From NCBI GenBank assembly GCA_937967455.1, contig CALCJK010000011.1, positions 1-64,000 of the forward strand: a stretch of DNA of 64,000 bases. The letters run 5' to 3'. The notes beneath the pieces are model-generated. The model was given only the letters and a program-made list of their open reading frames with translations, did no database searches and was not told the origin of the DNA. The translations under genes were made by a program, and so were the position numbers. The first letter of the stretch is position 1; each line of letters opens with the position of its first letter. The stretch is from an uncultured bacterium (GTDB taxonomy: Bacteria > Bacteroidota > Ignavibacteria > UBA10030 > BY39). Positions 16,345 through 24,166 of this stretch are shown here, one piece after another.

Positions 16345-17511
16345 ATGAAAATTGCATATTTTGATACAATTTCCGGAATTAGTGGTGATATGACAATAGG
16401 TGCTTTTCTCAGTGCAGGAGTACCATTTGAATATCTTAAATATGAACTTGCAAAACTTAATATCTCAGGTTATGAAATATCTCATAGATTTGTGGAAAAA
16501 AGCGGCATCAAAGCAGTTAAGTTTGATGTTGAAATAATTGAAAAAGTCGTTAAATACAGACATCTTAAAGATATTTTAAATGTTATACATGATAGTAATT
16601 TGACTGATAATATCAAAAAGCTATCAGAAAAAATATTTAATGAACTGGCTATCGCAGAAGCCAAAGTTCATAATACACCTGTCGAAAAGGTTCATTTTCA
16701 TGAAGTTGGGGCAATCGACTCAATAATCGACATAGTGGGAACGGCTATTTGTTTGGAGTATTTGAAAATTGCTGAGGTTTACACATCTCCTGTAAAATTA
16801 GGCTCAAGTGGATTTGTGGAAACTGAGCATGGTAAACTTCCAATTCCAACGCCAGCAGTTGTTGAAATTTTGAAAAATTATCCAGTAAAGTTAACTGACT
16901 TGGAATATGAACTTACAACACCAACCGGTGCTGCAATAATTAAAGCTTTATCATCAGGTGTATTAAATCAAGAAGATATTAAAGTGCACTTAATTGGATA
17001 TGGTTCAGGAAGTCGTGAACTTCCAGTTCCTAATTTACTCCGCGTTTTAATAGGTGAATTACAAAAGCAAATCGCTTCAGAGGATTTGTTATTAGTTGAA
17101 ACAAATATAGATGATATGAATCCTGAAATTTATCCATACTTGATAGAAAAATTACTTTCCTCAGGAGCATATGATGCTTATATGATACCTATAATTATGA
17201 AGAAAGGTAGACCTGGAATACTATTATCTACATTAATTCCGAAGTCTTTATTAGATAGCATATCTGATTTAATTTTTAAAGAGACTACTACGCTTGGTCT
17301 AAGAATAGTCGAAGTTGAAAGAAGAAAAGTTTTTAGGGAAGTTCAAAGTATTCATACAAAATTTGGAGATATTAAGATAAAAATTGTTGAAGTAAACGGA
17401 CAGGTTCGTTATATACCTGAGTTTGAAGAGTGTAAACGAATTGCGAAAGAATTGGATATTCCAATTTTGGAAGTATATAAACAAATTGAGAACGAATTAT
17501 TAAAGAGGTAA
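16345..17511 (+). CDS. larC: LarC-type nickel-insertion protein (nickel-pincer cofactor synthesis)
   Basis: 388 residues in one continuous frame. The N-terminus AYFDTISGISGDMTIGAFL and VHFHEVGAIDSIIDIVG near residue 114 are typical of LarC (DUF111). LarC uses CTP to insert nickel into the pyridinium-bisthiocarboxylate cofactor of lactate racemase and related enzymes. No larA, larB or larE lies in this window, although the first two usually help confirm the role. Unlike the Lactobacillus gene, no programmed frameshift is needed here. It lies 12 bases after waaA and 3 bases before the M6 protease gene, so it shares their transcript. Confidence 0.92.
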   Translation: MKIAYFDTISGISGDMTIGAFLSAGVPFEYLKYELAKLNISGYEISHRFVEKSGIKAVKFDVEIIEKVVKYRHLKDILNVIHDSNLTDNIKKLSEKIFNELAIAEAKVHNTPVEKVHFHEVGAIDSIIDIVGTAICLEYLKIAEVYTSPVKLGSSGFVETEHGKLPIPTPAVVEILKNYPVKLTDLEYELTTPTGAAIIKALSSGVLNQEDIKVHLIGYGSGSRELPVPNLLRVLIGELQKQIASEDLLLVETNIDDMNPEIYPYLIEKLLSSGAYDAYMIPIIMKKGRPGILLSTLIPKSLLDSISDLIFKETTTLGLRIVEVERRKVFREVQSIHTKFGDIKIKIVEVNGQVRYIPEFEECKRIAKELDIPILEVYKQIENELLKR

Positions 17512-17514
17512 AAC

Positions 17515-20500
17515 ATGAGAAAATTATTTTTGTTTTTTATTATCATAAATTTTTTATTTTTTAGCGATGTCTTTAGTATCAGACCTCCCAGGGAAGGTGT
17601 CAAAATCAAAAAGGAATTAGTTGAGGAGTTTAAAATTATTCAGCAATCCTATAGTTCCGGTTATTGGGCAGAAAAAATGTTTGAGCGTTACAAACAAGTT
17701 CAAATTAATCCAGAATATTATAAAAAGACCTCAACAGTTGATAGTATATTTGCACCAACCTTATTAGGTTATTTTACAGATTTATTACCTACATATACAA
17801 AAGAGCAATTTCAAGCACAGTTGTGGGATGGGCCAAATCCTTCAGGTACAATAACAGATTATTACACAGAGGTGTCTTATGGGCAGATGCATCTTAGTGG
17901 AAGGTGCGATGGATGGTTTCCTGTCCAAGGTCCAGTATCAGCTTATAATCCTGGTGGAAGTTCAGGTGGTCCAAGATTTACCTACGAGTTGTTAGTTGCA
18001 AGTGACGCACAGGTTGATTATAGTAAATATGTACAGTATGTTGATAATTCAGGTAATGGTCATGTTCCTTTTTTGATAGTTGTTCACACAGGTGGTGATG
18101 CAGCAGCAGGAGCACCTAATATTTGGTCTCATAGATGGGATTTTAAAGTTTATAGTGGTTCAGCCTATACTACAAATGATAATATGCCAGATGGTAAATC
18201 TGTAATTGTGGATGGTCCTTACGCAATACAACCTGAAATGACTGGTAATCAGAATTCAGGTGGTGCAATTGAGCCAATTGGTGTTTTTGTTCATGAGTTA
18301 GGACATATTTTTAATTTGCCAGATTTATATGATGTTTCAGGTCAGGGTGAAGGTTTGGGTGGATGGTGCTTGATGGCTTCTGGTAGTTATGGTGGCGATC
18401 AACGAAATGCGCACAAACCATCACATATGTCGGCATGGTGTAAAATAAAATTGGGATGGGTTGTCCCAATTAATGTTACAGAATCATATCAGAATTTCTC
18501 AATTCTACCAGCTGAAAATAATCCAGTAGTTTATAGATTATGGAAAGATGGATCTCAAAATAGCCAGTATTTTTTAATTGAGAATAGACAAAAAATTGGA
18601 TTTGATGTATCTATAATTGAAAGTGGTTTGCTTATTTATCATGTAGATGATCAAATCCCGGTACAAAATAATCCTAATTACTATAAGGTTGATTTAGAAC
18701 AAGCAGACGGCATCAGACATTTAAATCTTGGAACAAATCGTGGAGACGCTGGTGATCCTTTCCCGGGTTCTGGTGGTGCAAATAATCCAAATACTGTTTT
18801 TGATGGATATTCAACTCCTAATAGTCGAGATTATAATTTCAATCTAACTGGAATTAATATTAACTCAATCCGTAAAGTTGATACATTGATTTTATTAAAT
18901 ATGACAATCTGGGATACCTCAGCATTTACTCCCGCATTTATAGAGGCAACTCCTCAAGTAATGATTGATTCATCAGAAAATTATGGAGCAGCAGCTTTTG
19001 ATTACAATAATGATGGATTGGATGATATCTATGTCGCTAGTAAAAATGTTAATAAATTTTATATAAATCAAGGCAATAGCATTTTTATTGAATCCACCTT
19101 AAATGCAGGTGTTGCAGATGCTGATAATAATCGCTCAGTTGTAGTTGGAGATTTTAATAACGATAACCTACAGGATTTGTTGGTTACCACTTATAATCCA
19201 ATTCCAATTTTAAGAAGAAAGAATAAGCTTTATCGTAACAATGGAGATGGAACATTTACTCTTGTAACTGATGTACCAATTTATTATGATGATCGATCGA
19301 CTGGCGCAAACTTCGTTGATTACAATAACGACGGGCATTTGGATGTTTTTATTCTTTCAGAATTAAATACTAAAAAGGCAAACCTTTTCAGGAACAATGG
19401 AGATGGTTCTTTTACTTTAGATACCACTTCTGATTTAATTTATCAGGCAAATGGTTCAATGTCAGTTTGGGGTGATTTTAACAATGATGGATTTATGGAT
19501 GTGTACATAGTTACAAAAAACGAGTTAATACCAAGTTACTTATTTAAAAATAATGGAGATGGTACTTTCACAGATATCACTCAGTCAGCAGGTGTTGAGA
19601 ATATGCAGTATGGAACAGGTGCAGCCTGGGGAGATATAAACAATGATGGTTATCTGGATTTAGTAGTATGTAATGAAAATGGGCCAAACAGATTGTATTT
19701 AAATAATCAAAATGAAACATTTACAGAGATTGGCGAATACGCTGGAATTGCTGAAACTGGTGTAAATTATTCTCCCGCTTTTATTGATTTCGACCTTGAT
19801 GGATATTTAGATATTTACATTACAAGAACCGGCCCTAATAGACTATTTAAAAATAATGGAGATCTAACATTTACTGAAGTTGGTGGTCGTATGGGTGTGT
19901 CGAATAAAGGAGTAAATAAAGGTGCTTGTATATTGGATGTTGATAATGATGGCTTACCAGACATTTTTGTATCTTCAGGTGGAACTGCATCGTCAAATTT
20001 ATTATATCACCATACTAATGTGGAAAAGCGCTGGATGAAAGTTACTGTAAAGGGTAATCCTTCAAATCGCAGTGGAATCGGGACAAGAATTACTTGCTAT
20101 GCTGGTAATAGCTTACAAATTAGAGAAGTTGCAAGCGGTACAGGATATCTTTCACAAAATAGCCACACTCAATTTTTTGGTTTTAGTGAATATGAATTTA
20201 TTGACTCTATGACGGTAAAATTCCCTTCTGGAAATAAGTTCACTTTGGTAAACTTAAGCACAAATAGTCATTATACAATAAGCGAAGCTGAGCTTTCGGT
20301 TAAACAGTTGTCGCATATCCCCGAAAATTTTTCACTTTTACAAAACTATCCAAATCCCTTTAATTCAAATACAATTATTGAATTTACGCTTCCATTATCA
20401 CAAAAAGTTGTTTTGGGTGTTTATAATATTTTAGGCCAGGAAGTTGCGGTATTAGTAAATCGGAATTTACAGGCTGGAAGTTATCAGGTTAATTTTGATG

Positions 20501-20586
20501 CTTCGAATTTCCCAAGCGGGATTTATTTCTATAAAATAAAAACAGAAAATTACTCTTATGTTCGTAAAATGCTTTTGCTCAAATAA
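17515..20586 (+). CDS. Secreted M6-type metalloprotease with FG-GAP/VCBS repeats, ASPIC/UnbV domain and T9SS sorting signal
   Basis: 1023 residues. The signal peptide covers about 1-21. The M6 metallopeptidase domain has HELGH at 260-264 followed by PDLYD, and the Met-turn-like segment CLMASGSYGG. Seven calcium-binding FG-GAP/VCBS repeats of the type DxNNDGxxD lie between about 495 and 830. An ASPIC/UnbV-like segment follows (about 840-925). The last 85 residues form a type IX secretion sorting domain with QNYPNPFN, NILGQEV and SGIYFYKI. The protein is expected to pass the outer membrane by T9SS, losing the C-terminal domain or being anchored by it. It is the last gene of the 14006-20586 run. 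No T9SS machinery gene is in the window. Confidence 0.92.
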   Translation: MRKLFLFFIIINFLFFSDVFSIRPPREGVKIKKELVEEFKIIQQSYSSGYWAEKMFERYKQVQINPEYYKKTSTVDSIFAPTLLGYFTDLLPTYTKEQFQAQLWDGPNPSGTITDYYTEVSYGQMHLSGRCDGWFPVQGPVSAYNPGGSSGGPRFTYELLVASDAQVDYSKYVQYVDNSGNGHVPFLIVVHTGGDAAAGAPNIWSHRWDFKVYSGSAYTTNDNMPDGKSVIVDGPYAIQPEMTGNQNSGGAIEPIGVFVHELGHIFNLPDLYDVSGQGEGLGGWCLMASGSYGGDQRNAHKPSHMSAWCKIKLGWVVPINVTESYQNFSILPAENNPVVYRLWKDGSQNSQYFLIENRQKIGFDVSIIESGLLIYHVDDQIPVQNNPNYYKVDLEQADGIRHLNLGTNRGDAGDPFPGSGGANNPNTVFDGYSTPNSRDYNFNLTGININSIRKVDTLILLNMTIWDTSAFTPAFIEATPQVMIDSSENYGAAAFDYNNDGLDDIYVASKNVNKFYINQGNSIFIESTLNAGVADADNNRSVVVGDFNNDNLQDLLVTTYNPIPILRRKNKLYRNNGDGTFTLVTDVPIYYDDRSTGANFVDYNNDGHLDVFILSELNTKKANLFRNNGDGSFTLDTTSDLIYQANGSMSVWGDFNNDGFMDVYIVTKNELIPSYLFKNNGDGTFTDITQSAGVENMQYGTGAAWGDINNDGYLDLVVCNENGPNRLYLNNQNETFTEIGEYAGIAETGVNYSPAFIDFDLDGYLDIYITRTGPNRLFKNNGDLTFTEVGGRMGVSNKGVNKGACILDVDNDGLPDIFVSSGGTASSNLLYHHTNVEKRWMKVTVKGNPSNRSGIGTRITCYAGNSLQIREVASGTGYLSQNSHTQFFGFSEYEFIDSMTVKFPSGNKFTLVNLSTNSHYTISEAELSVKQLSHIPENFSLLQNYPNPFNSNTIIEFTLPLSQKVVLGVYNILGQEVAVLVNRNLQAGSYQVNFDASNFPSGIYFYKIKTENYSYVRKMLLLK

Positions 20587-20601
20587 ACTTAGTTAAAATT
20601 T

Positions 20602-21774
20602 TTATGGCAGACAAATTTTGCCAAGAATTGTTTTCTTTTTTGCACCAGTAGCATTTATCATATTAGTACTATTTCCGCTTATAGTTTCGTTTGCTAAAAA
20701 AGCAAAACACACTGCCTCCTTTGAATCTGCTGAAATATTGAAATCGTCTATAGTTTTTATTTTTATTCCAGAGAAATACTTTTTTAAAGCATTCATTAAG
20801 TACTTATTATGAACACCACCTCCACTAATAATCAATTCTTCGATGTTAAGTTTATCCTTGATGAACTTTTCATATGATCTAAAAATTGATAATGCTGTAA
20901 ACTCGGTAAATGTTGTTATTAAGTCGGTTTTAGAGATTTTATCTGTGTATTTTTCAGTTATCTCTTTAATAAAATTTTCGCCAAATATTTCTCTCCCGCA
21001 AGATTTTGGTGGCTTTTTGTCAAAATATTTATGGCTCATCATAAAATCTAATATTTTGTAGTTGATTTTTCCTTTGAATGCTATTTTTCCATTATGATCG
21101 TATTTTCTATGATATAACTTTTGCATCAAATAATCGATCATGATATTTCCTGGTCCAGTGTCAAATGCAAAAACATCACCTTCTGTTGCATTTCTTGGTA
21201 TAACTGTAATATTAGAAATACCCCCAATATTCAACAATGCTCTGTTTTTTATCTTTGATCTGAACATAACATAATCAAAATATGGAACAAGTGGTGCACC
21301 CGAACCATCAACTGCTATATCTGCTATTCTAAAATCTCCAACAGTTATAATTCCGGTTTGTTTTGCGATTACACATGGATCACCAATTTGCATTGTAGTG
21401 GAAAAATTTTTATTTAGAAACTTCTCTTTCTCAGCAAGATGAAAAATTGTTTGACCATGAGAGCCAATTAAATCAATTTTTTTTAAGTTGTGTTTTTTGC
21501 AAAGCTTTAATACTGCATCTGCAAAGTATTTGCCAATTATAACATTTAGTTTTGCGATTTCTTCTAATTTTGCTGTTTTGTTATTGGAATTTTTTAAAAT
21601 TAATTTTCGCAGTTTAACTGGATATTTATAACATTCAAATGCCAACAACTTAATTTTTGTATCCAATCCGTTGTATTTTATTTTTATTGCTGCTGTATCT
21701 ATTCCATCTACAGATGTTCCAGACATTAAACCGATAACAATTTTGTTTTGTTTTTTTAAAATTCGTTCGAGCAT
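20602..21774 (-). CDS. anmK: Anhydro-N-acetylmuramic acid kinase
   Basis: 390 residues of the ASKHA kinase fold. GLMSGTSVDGIDTA near residue 15 is diagnostic, with GSHGQTIFH near 105, an AFDTGPGNIMID segment and GGGVHNKYL near the end. The enzyme opens and phosphorylates anhydroMurNAc released by wall turnover, giving MurNAc-6-phosphate. It is convergent with the M6 protease gene (15 bases apart) and divergent from the flavoprotein at 21815 (40 bases apart). Confidence 0.95.
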   Translation of the reverse strand: MLERILKKQNKIVIGLMSGTSVDGIDTAAIKIKYNGLDTKIKLLAFECYKYPVKLRKLILKNSNNKTAKLEEIAKLNVIIGKYFADAVLKLCKKHNLKKIDLIGSHGQTIFHLAEKEKFLNKNFSTTMQIGDPCVIAKQTGIITVGDFRIADIAVDGSGAPLVPYFDYVMFRSKIKNRALLNIGGISNITVIPRNATEGDVFAFDTGPGNIMIDYLMQKLYHRKYDHNGKIAFKGKINYKILDFMMSHKYFDKKPPKSCGREIFGENFIKEITEKYTDKISKTDLITTFTEFTALSIFRSYEKFIKDKLNIEELIISGGGVHNKYLMNALKKYFSGIKIKTIDDFNISADSKEAVCFAFLANETISGNSTNMINATGAKKKTILGKICLP

Positions 21775-21814
21775 TACATTTTACAATAAAAATTTAATTT
21801 AATATATTAAACAA

Positions 21815-23086
21815 ATGAACAAATCCCAACATTTTAAGTTAATAGTAATTGGTGGAGGCGCTGCAGGAATATTCGCTGCATGGAGTGCTGCATCGCATGG
21901 CTTAAAAACACTTTTGATTGAAAAAAATAAAGATTTAGGAAGGAAGTTACTTATCTCTGGTTCTGGTAAATGTAATATTACACATACAGGATCGGTTGAA
22001 GAACTTTTAAAAGGATTTCCAAAAAGAGAAGCAAATTTTTTGAAACATTCATTTTACAGATTCAGTAATTTTGATGTTTTGAAATTGCTTTACTTATATG
22101 GAATGAAAACTTATACCCGTGAAGATGGAAAAATATTCCCTGTTACGAATAAATCATCAGATGTTTTAAATGTTTTTAAGAAAATACTTGCTGATTATGA
22201 AGTTAAAGTTTTATTGAATACAAATGTTCAGGAGATTAAGTCTGAAAGTGATTATAAATTTATAATAAAAACTAATGACAATTATTTTGAATCTGAGTTT
22301 ATAATAATTGCAACTGGTGGGTTATCATATCCACATACTGGCTCGACAGGCGATGGTTATTTATTTGCAAAAAAACTTGGACATACAATCGTTGATACAA
22401 AAGCTGCACTTGCTCCGATAGATGTATCTCCACGATTTCCTGATACGTGGAAGGGTATAGCAATCCGAAACGGGTCATTATCTTGTTATCTAAATAATAA
22501 AAAGTTAATTGAAGAGAATGGAGATGTTTTATTTACACATCGTGGTTTATCGGGACCAGCGATACTGGAATTAAGTAGATATGCGGCAGAATATTTTGTA
22601 AAAGGAGATTTATATCTGTATTACGACTTATTTCCCTCGAAATTGTATGAGGAGGTAGATGATGAACTTAAAAATAATTTTTATAGAAATCCTAATATGA
22701 AAATTGAGAACGAGTTAAAAATATATTTGCCTAACAGAATAATTGGGTACTTTTTAAATAAAGCTGGAGTAGATGAGAAAAAGCGTTGCAATCAGATAAA
22801 TAAAAATGAAAGGAAAAGAATTGTAGAATTATTAAAAAGGTTACCATTAGGTAAGATAGAGTTTATCGACCTTAAGAGAGGTGAAGTAACGGCAGGTGGA
22901 GTTTCTTTGAGCGAAATATATCCGAAAACAATGGAATCAAAAAAAATAAAAGGTTTATACTTCTGTGGTGAAGTATTAGACATAGCAGGTAGAATTGGAG
23001 GTTACAACCTACAAGCAGCTTATTCTACTGGTTATGTTGCTGGCGAAAGTGTTGCTAATCAAGTAAAATCCCGGCTTCTAAAATGA
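21815..23086 (+). CDS. HI0933/YhiN-family flavoprotein (NAD(P)/FAD-dependent oxidoreductase)
   Basis: 423 residues. The FAD-binding start VIGGGAAGIFAAWSAA is followed by EKNKDLGRKLLISGSGKCNITH, the hallmark of the family. TGGLSYPHTGSTGDGY lies near residue 170, and FCGEVLDIAGRIGGYNLQAA is the C-terminal FAD site. The physiological substrate of these proteins is not established. It stands as a single gene; its stop codon lies within the hairpin at 23068-23095. Confidence 0.92.
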   Translation: MNKSQHFKLIVIGGGAAGIFAAWSAASHGLKTLLIEKNKDLGRKLLISGSGKCNITHTGSVEELLKGFPKREANFLKHSFYRFSNFDVLKLLYLYGMKTYTREDGKIFPVTNKSSDVLNVFKKILADYEVKVLLNTNVQEIKSESDYKFIIKTNDNYFESEFIIIATGGLSYPHTGSTGDGYLFAKKLGHTIVDTKAALAPIDVSPRFPDTWKGIAIRNGSLSCYLNNKKLIEENGDVLFTHRGLSGPAILELSRYAAEYFVKGDLYLYYDLFPSKLYEEVDDELKNNFYRNPNMKIENELKIYLPNRIIGYFLNKAGVDEKKRCNQINKNERKRIVELLKRLPLGKIEFIDLKRGEVTAGGVSLSEIYPKTMESKKIKGLYFCGEVLDIAGRIGGYNLQAAYSTGYVAGESVANQVKSRLLK

Positions 23087-23095
23087 AACCGGGAT
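23068..23095 (-). terminator. Hairpin between convergent flavoprotein and cold-shock genes
   Basis: ATCCCGG (23068-23074) pairs perfectly with CCGGGAT (23089-23095). On the minus strand the stem is followed by TTTTAC, so it more likely terminates the cold-shock transcript. It contains the stop codon of the plus-strand flavoprotein gene. Confidence 0.5.
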
Positions 23096-23115
23096 ATAAA
23101 AAGTTCTAACAAAAC

Positions 23116-23316
23116 CTATATCTTTTTTACCTTTGTGGCTTGTAAACCTTTGGGAGTCTGTTCAACTTCAAATTGTACTGAATCACCCTGTTTTAGGGAT
23201 TTGTAACCATCTCCAACTATAGAGCGGTAGTGAACGAAAACATCTTCACCTGACTCTCTTGTTAGAAATCCAAAACCTTTGGTGTTGTTGAACCACTTAA
23301 CTTTACCAGTCTCCAT
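23116..23316 (-). CDS. Cold-shock domain protein (CspA family)
   Basis: 66 residues, a single OB-fold cold-shock domain. RNP1 is KGFGFLT (14-20) and RNP2 is DVFVHY (26-31), both complete, with the opening GKVKWFN. Such proteins bind single-stranded RNA and DNA and melt RNA structure at low temperature. The gene has a strong upstream promoter and a leader of about 190 bases, which is typical of cold-inducible csp genes. Confidence 0.96.
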   Translation of the reverse strand: METGKVKWFNNTKGFGFLTRESGEDVFVHYRSIVGDGYKSLKQGDSVQFEVEQTPKGLQATKVKKI

Positions 23317-23507
23317 AAAAATTAAACCTTTAATTTGTTAATGATAGCTGTACGCCAGTTTGAGCTTTAAAACGAAAACCAAATACAGCAGAAAATCATC
23401 TGGAATTCCGTTTTGGCTGCCTTGTCTGACGAACCAGCTAACGTTAAGTGGTTCGTACAAATAAAGCAAACTTCGTAAAAAGCACAAATAACGGTGTACT
23501 GTTAATT
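23317..23507 (-). promoter_or_regulatory. Long structured 5' leader of the cold-shock gene
   Basis: If transcription starts a few bases past the promoter at 23514-23545, the mRNA leader is about 190 bases and carries no convincing ORF. It holds a perfect 8-bp stem, ACGAACCA (23429-23436) with TGGTTCGT (23449-23456), whose loop contains the palindrome TAACGTTA. Long leaders that refold with temperature control cspA in other bacteria; that role here is inferred. Confidence 0.5.
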
Positions 23508-23513
23508 GTAATA

Positions 23514-23545
23514 CAAAGATAAGAGAATATTTATTTAAAGTCAAA
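23514..23545 (-). promoter_or_regulatory. Bacteroidetes-type promoter of the cold-shock gene
   Basis: On the minus strand TTTG (23542-23545), a 20-base spacer, then TATCTTTG (23514-23521): a full match to TTTG-N19-21-TAnnTTTG. The spacer length is the same as in the tRNA promoter at 2400-2431. Confidence 0.75.
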
Positions 23546-23570
23546 TTCGTTATATCTGCTTAATAAAATA

Positions 23571-23597
23571 AAAAAATATATAGCTGTTAACTACAGC
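23571..23597 (-). terminator. Terminator of the uvrA-pabA operon
   Basis: On the minus strand GCTGT (23593-23597) pairs with ACAGC (23583-23587) around a 5-base loop, followed by TATATTTTTTT (23571-23581). It lies 6 bases after the pabA stop and upstream of the cold-shock promoter. The stem is short. Confidence 0.5.
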
Positions 23598-23602
23598 AGA
23601 TT

Positions 23603-24166
23603 TTATAATTTTAGCCAATTTGAAATTATTTGATGTCCTGTATTTGTTAGAATTGATTCTGGGTGAAATTGTATACCTTCCACTGGCAAATATTTATGTC
23701 TGATTCCCATTATTTCATCATTTTCGGTTCTGCTTGTAATTTCAAGTATTGTTGGTAAAGAATTTTCATCAACAATTAGTGAATGATACCTTGTTGCGGC
23801 AAAAGGATTTTCTAAATTTTTATATAGCGTTTTAGAATCGTGATAAATTAATGAAGTTTTACCATGAAGAATATTTTTAGCTTTTATTACTTTTCCACCA
23901 AAAGCAACCGCAATTGCCTGATGTCCTAAGCAAACTCCAAGAATTGGAATTTTGTCATGAAAATATTTTATGACTTCTATCGATATTCCTGCACTTTCCG
24001 GTCTTCCAGGTCCAGGTGATATTAAAATATGTGATGGCTTAATTCTTTTAATTTCATCTAATTGGATTTTATCGTTTCTAAAAACAATCACTTCTTGTGT
24101 AATCATTTTTATAAGATTTACAAGATTGTAGGTAAAGGAATCATAGTTGTCGATTACAAGTATCAT
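23603..24166 (-). CDS. pabA: Glutamine amidotransferase, aminodeoxychorismate/anthranilate synthase component II
   Basis: 187 residues, a class I glutamine amidotransferase. [16 protein letters not shown] opens the family, ISPGPGRPESAG near residue 51 is the PabA/TrpG signature, and GVCLGHQAI near residue 78 carries the catalytic Cys. The His-Glu pair is in GIQFHPES near residue 165. It supplies ammonia from glutamine for p-aminobenzoate (folate) or anthranilate (tryptophan) synthesis; sequence alone does not separate these, and no synthase subunit lies nearby. Its start overlaps the uvrA stop by 4 bases, an unusual pairing of folate/tryptophan synthesis with DNA repair. Confidence 0.92.
   Translation of the reverse strand: MILVIDNYDSFTYNLVNLIKMITQEVIVFRNDKIQLDEIKRIKPSHILISPGPGRPESAGISIEVIKYFHDKIPILGVCLGHQAIAVAFGGKVIKAKNILHGKTSLIYHDSKTLYKNLENPFAATRYHSLIVDENSLPTILEITSRTENDEIMGIRHKYLPVEGIQFHPESILTNTGHQIISNWLKL

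Noticed and set aside
23338-23544. 68-codon ORF upstream of the cold-shock gene
   Set aside because: It begins within the promoter, upstream of the likely transcription start, and shows no recognisable protein features.
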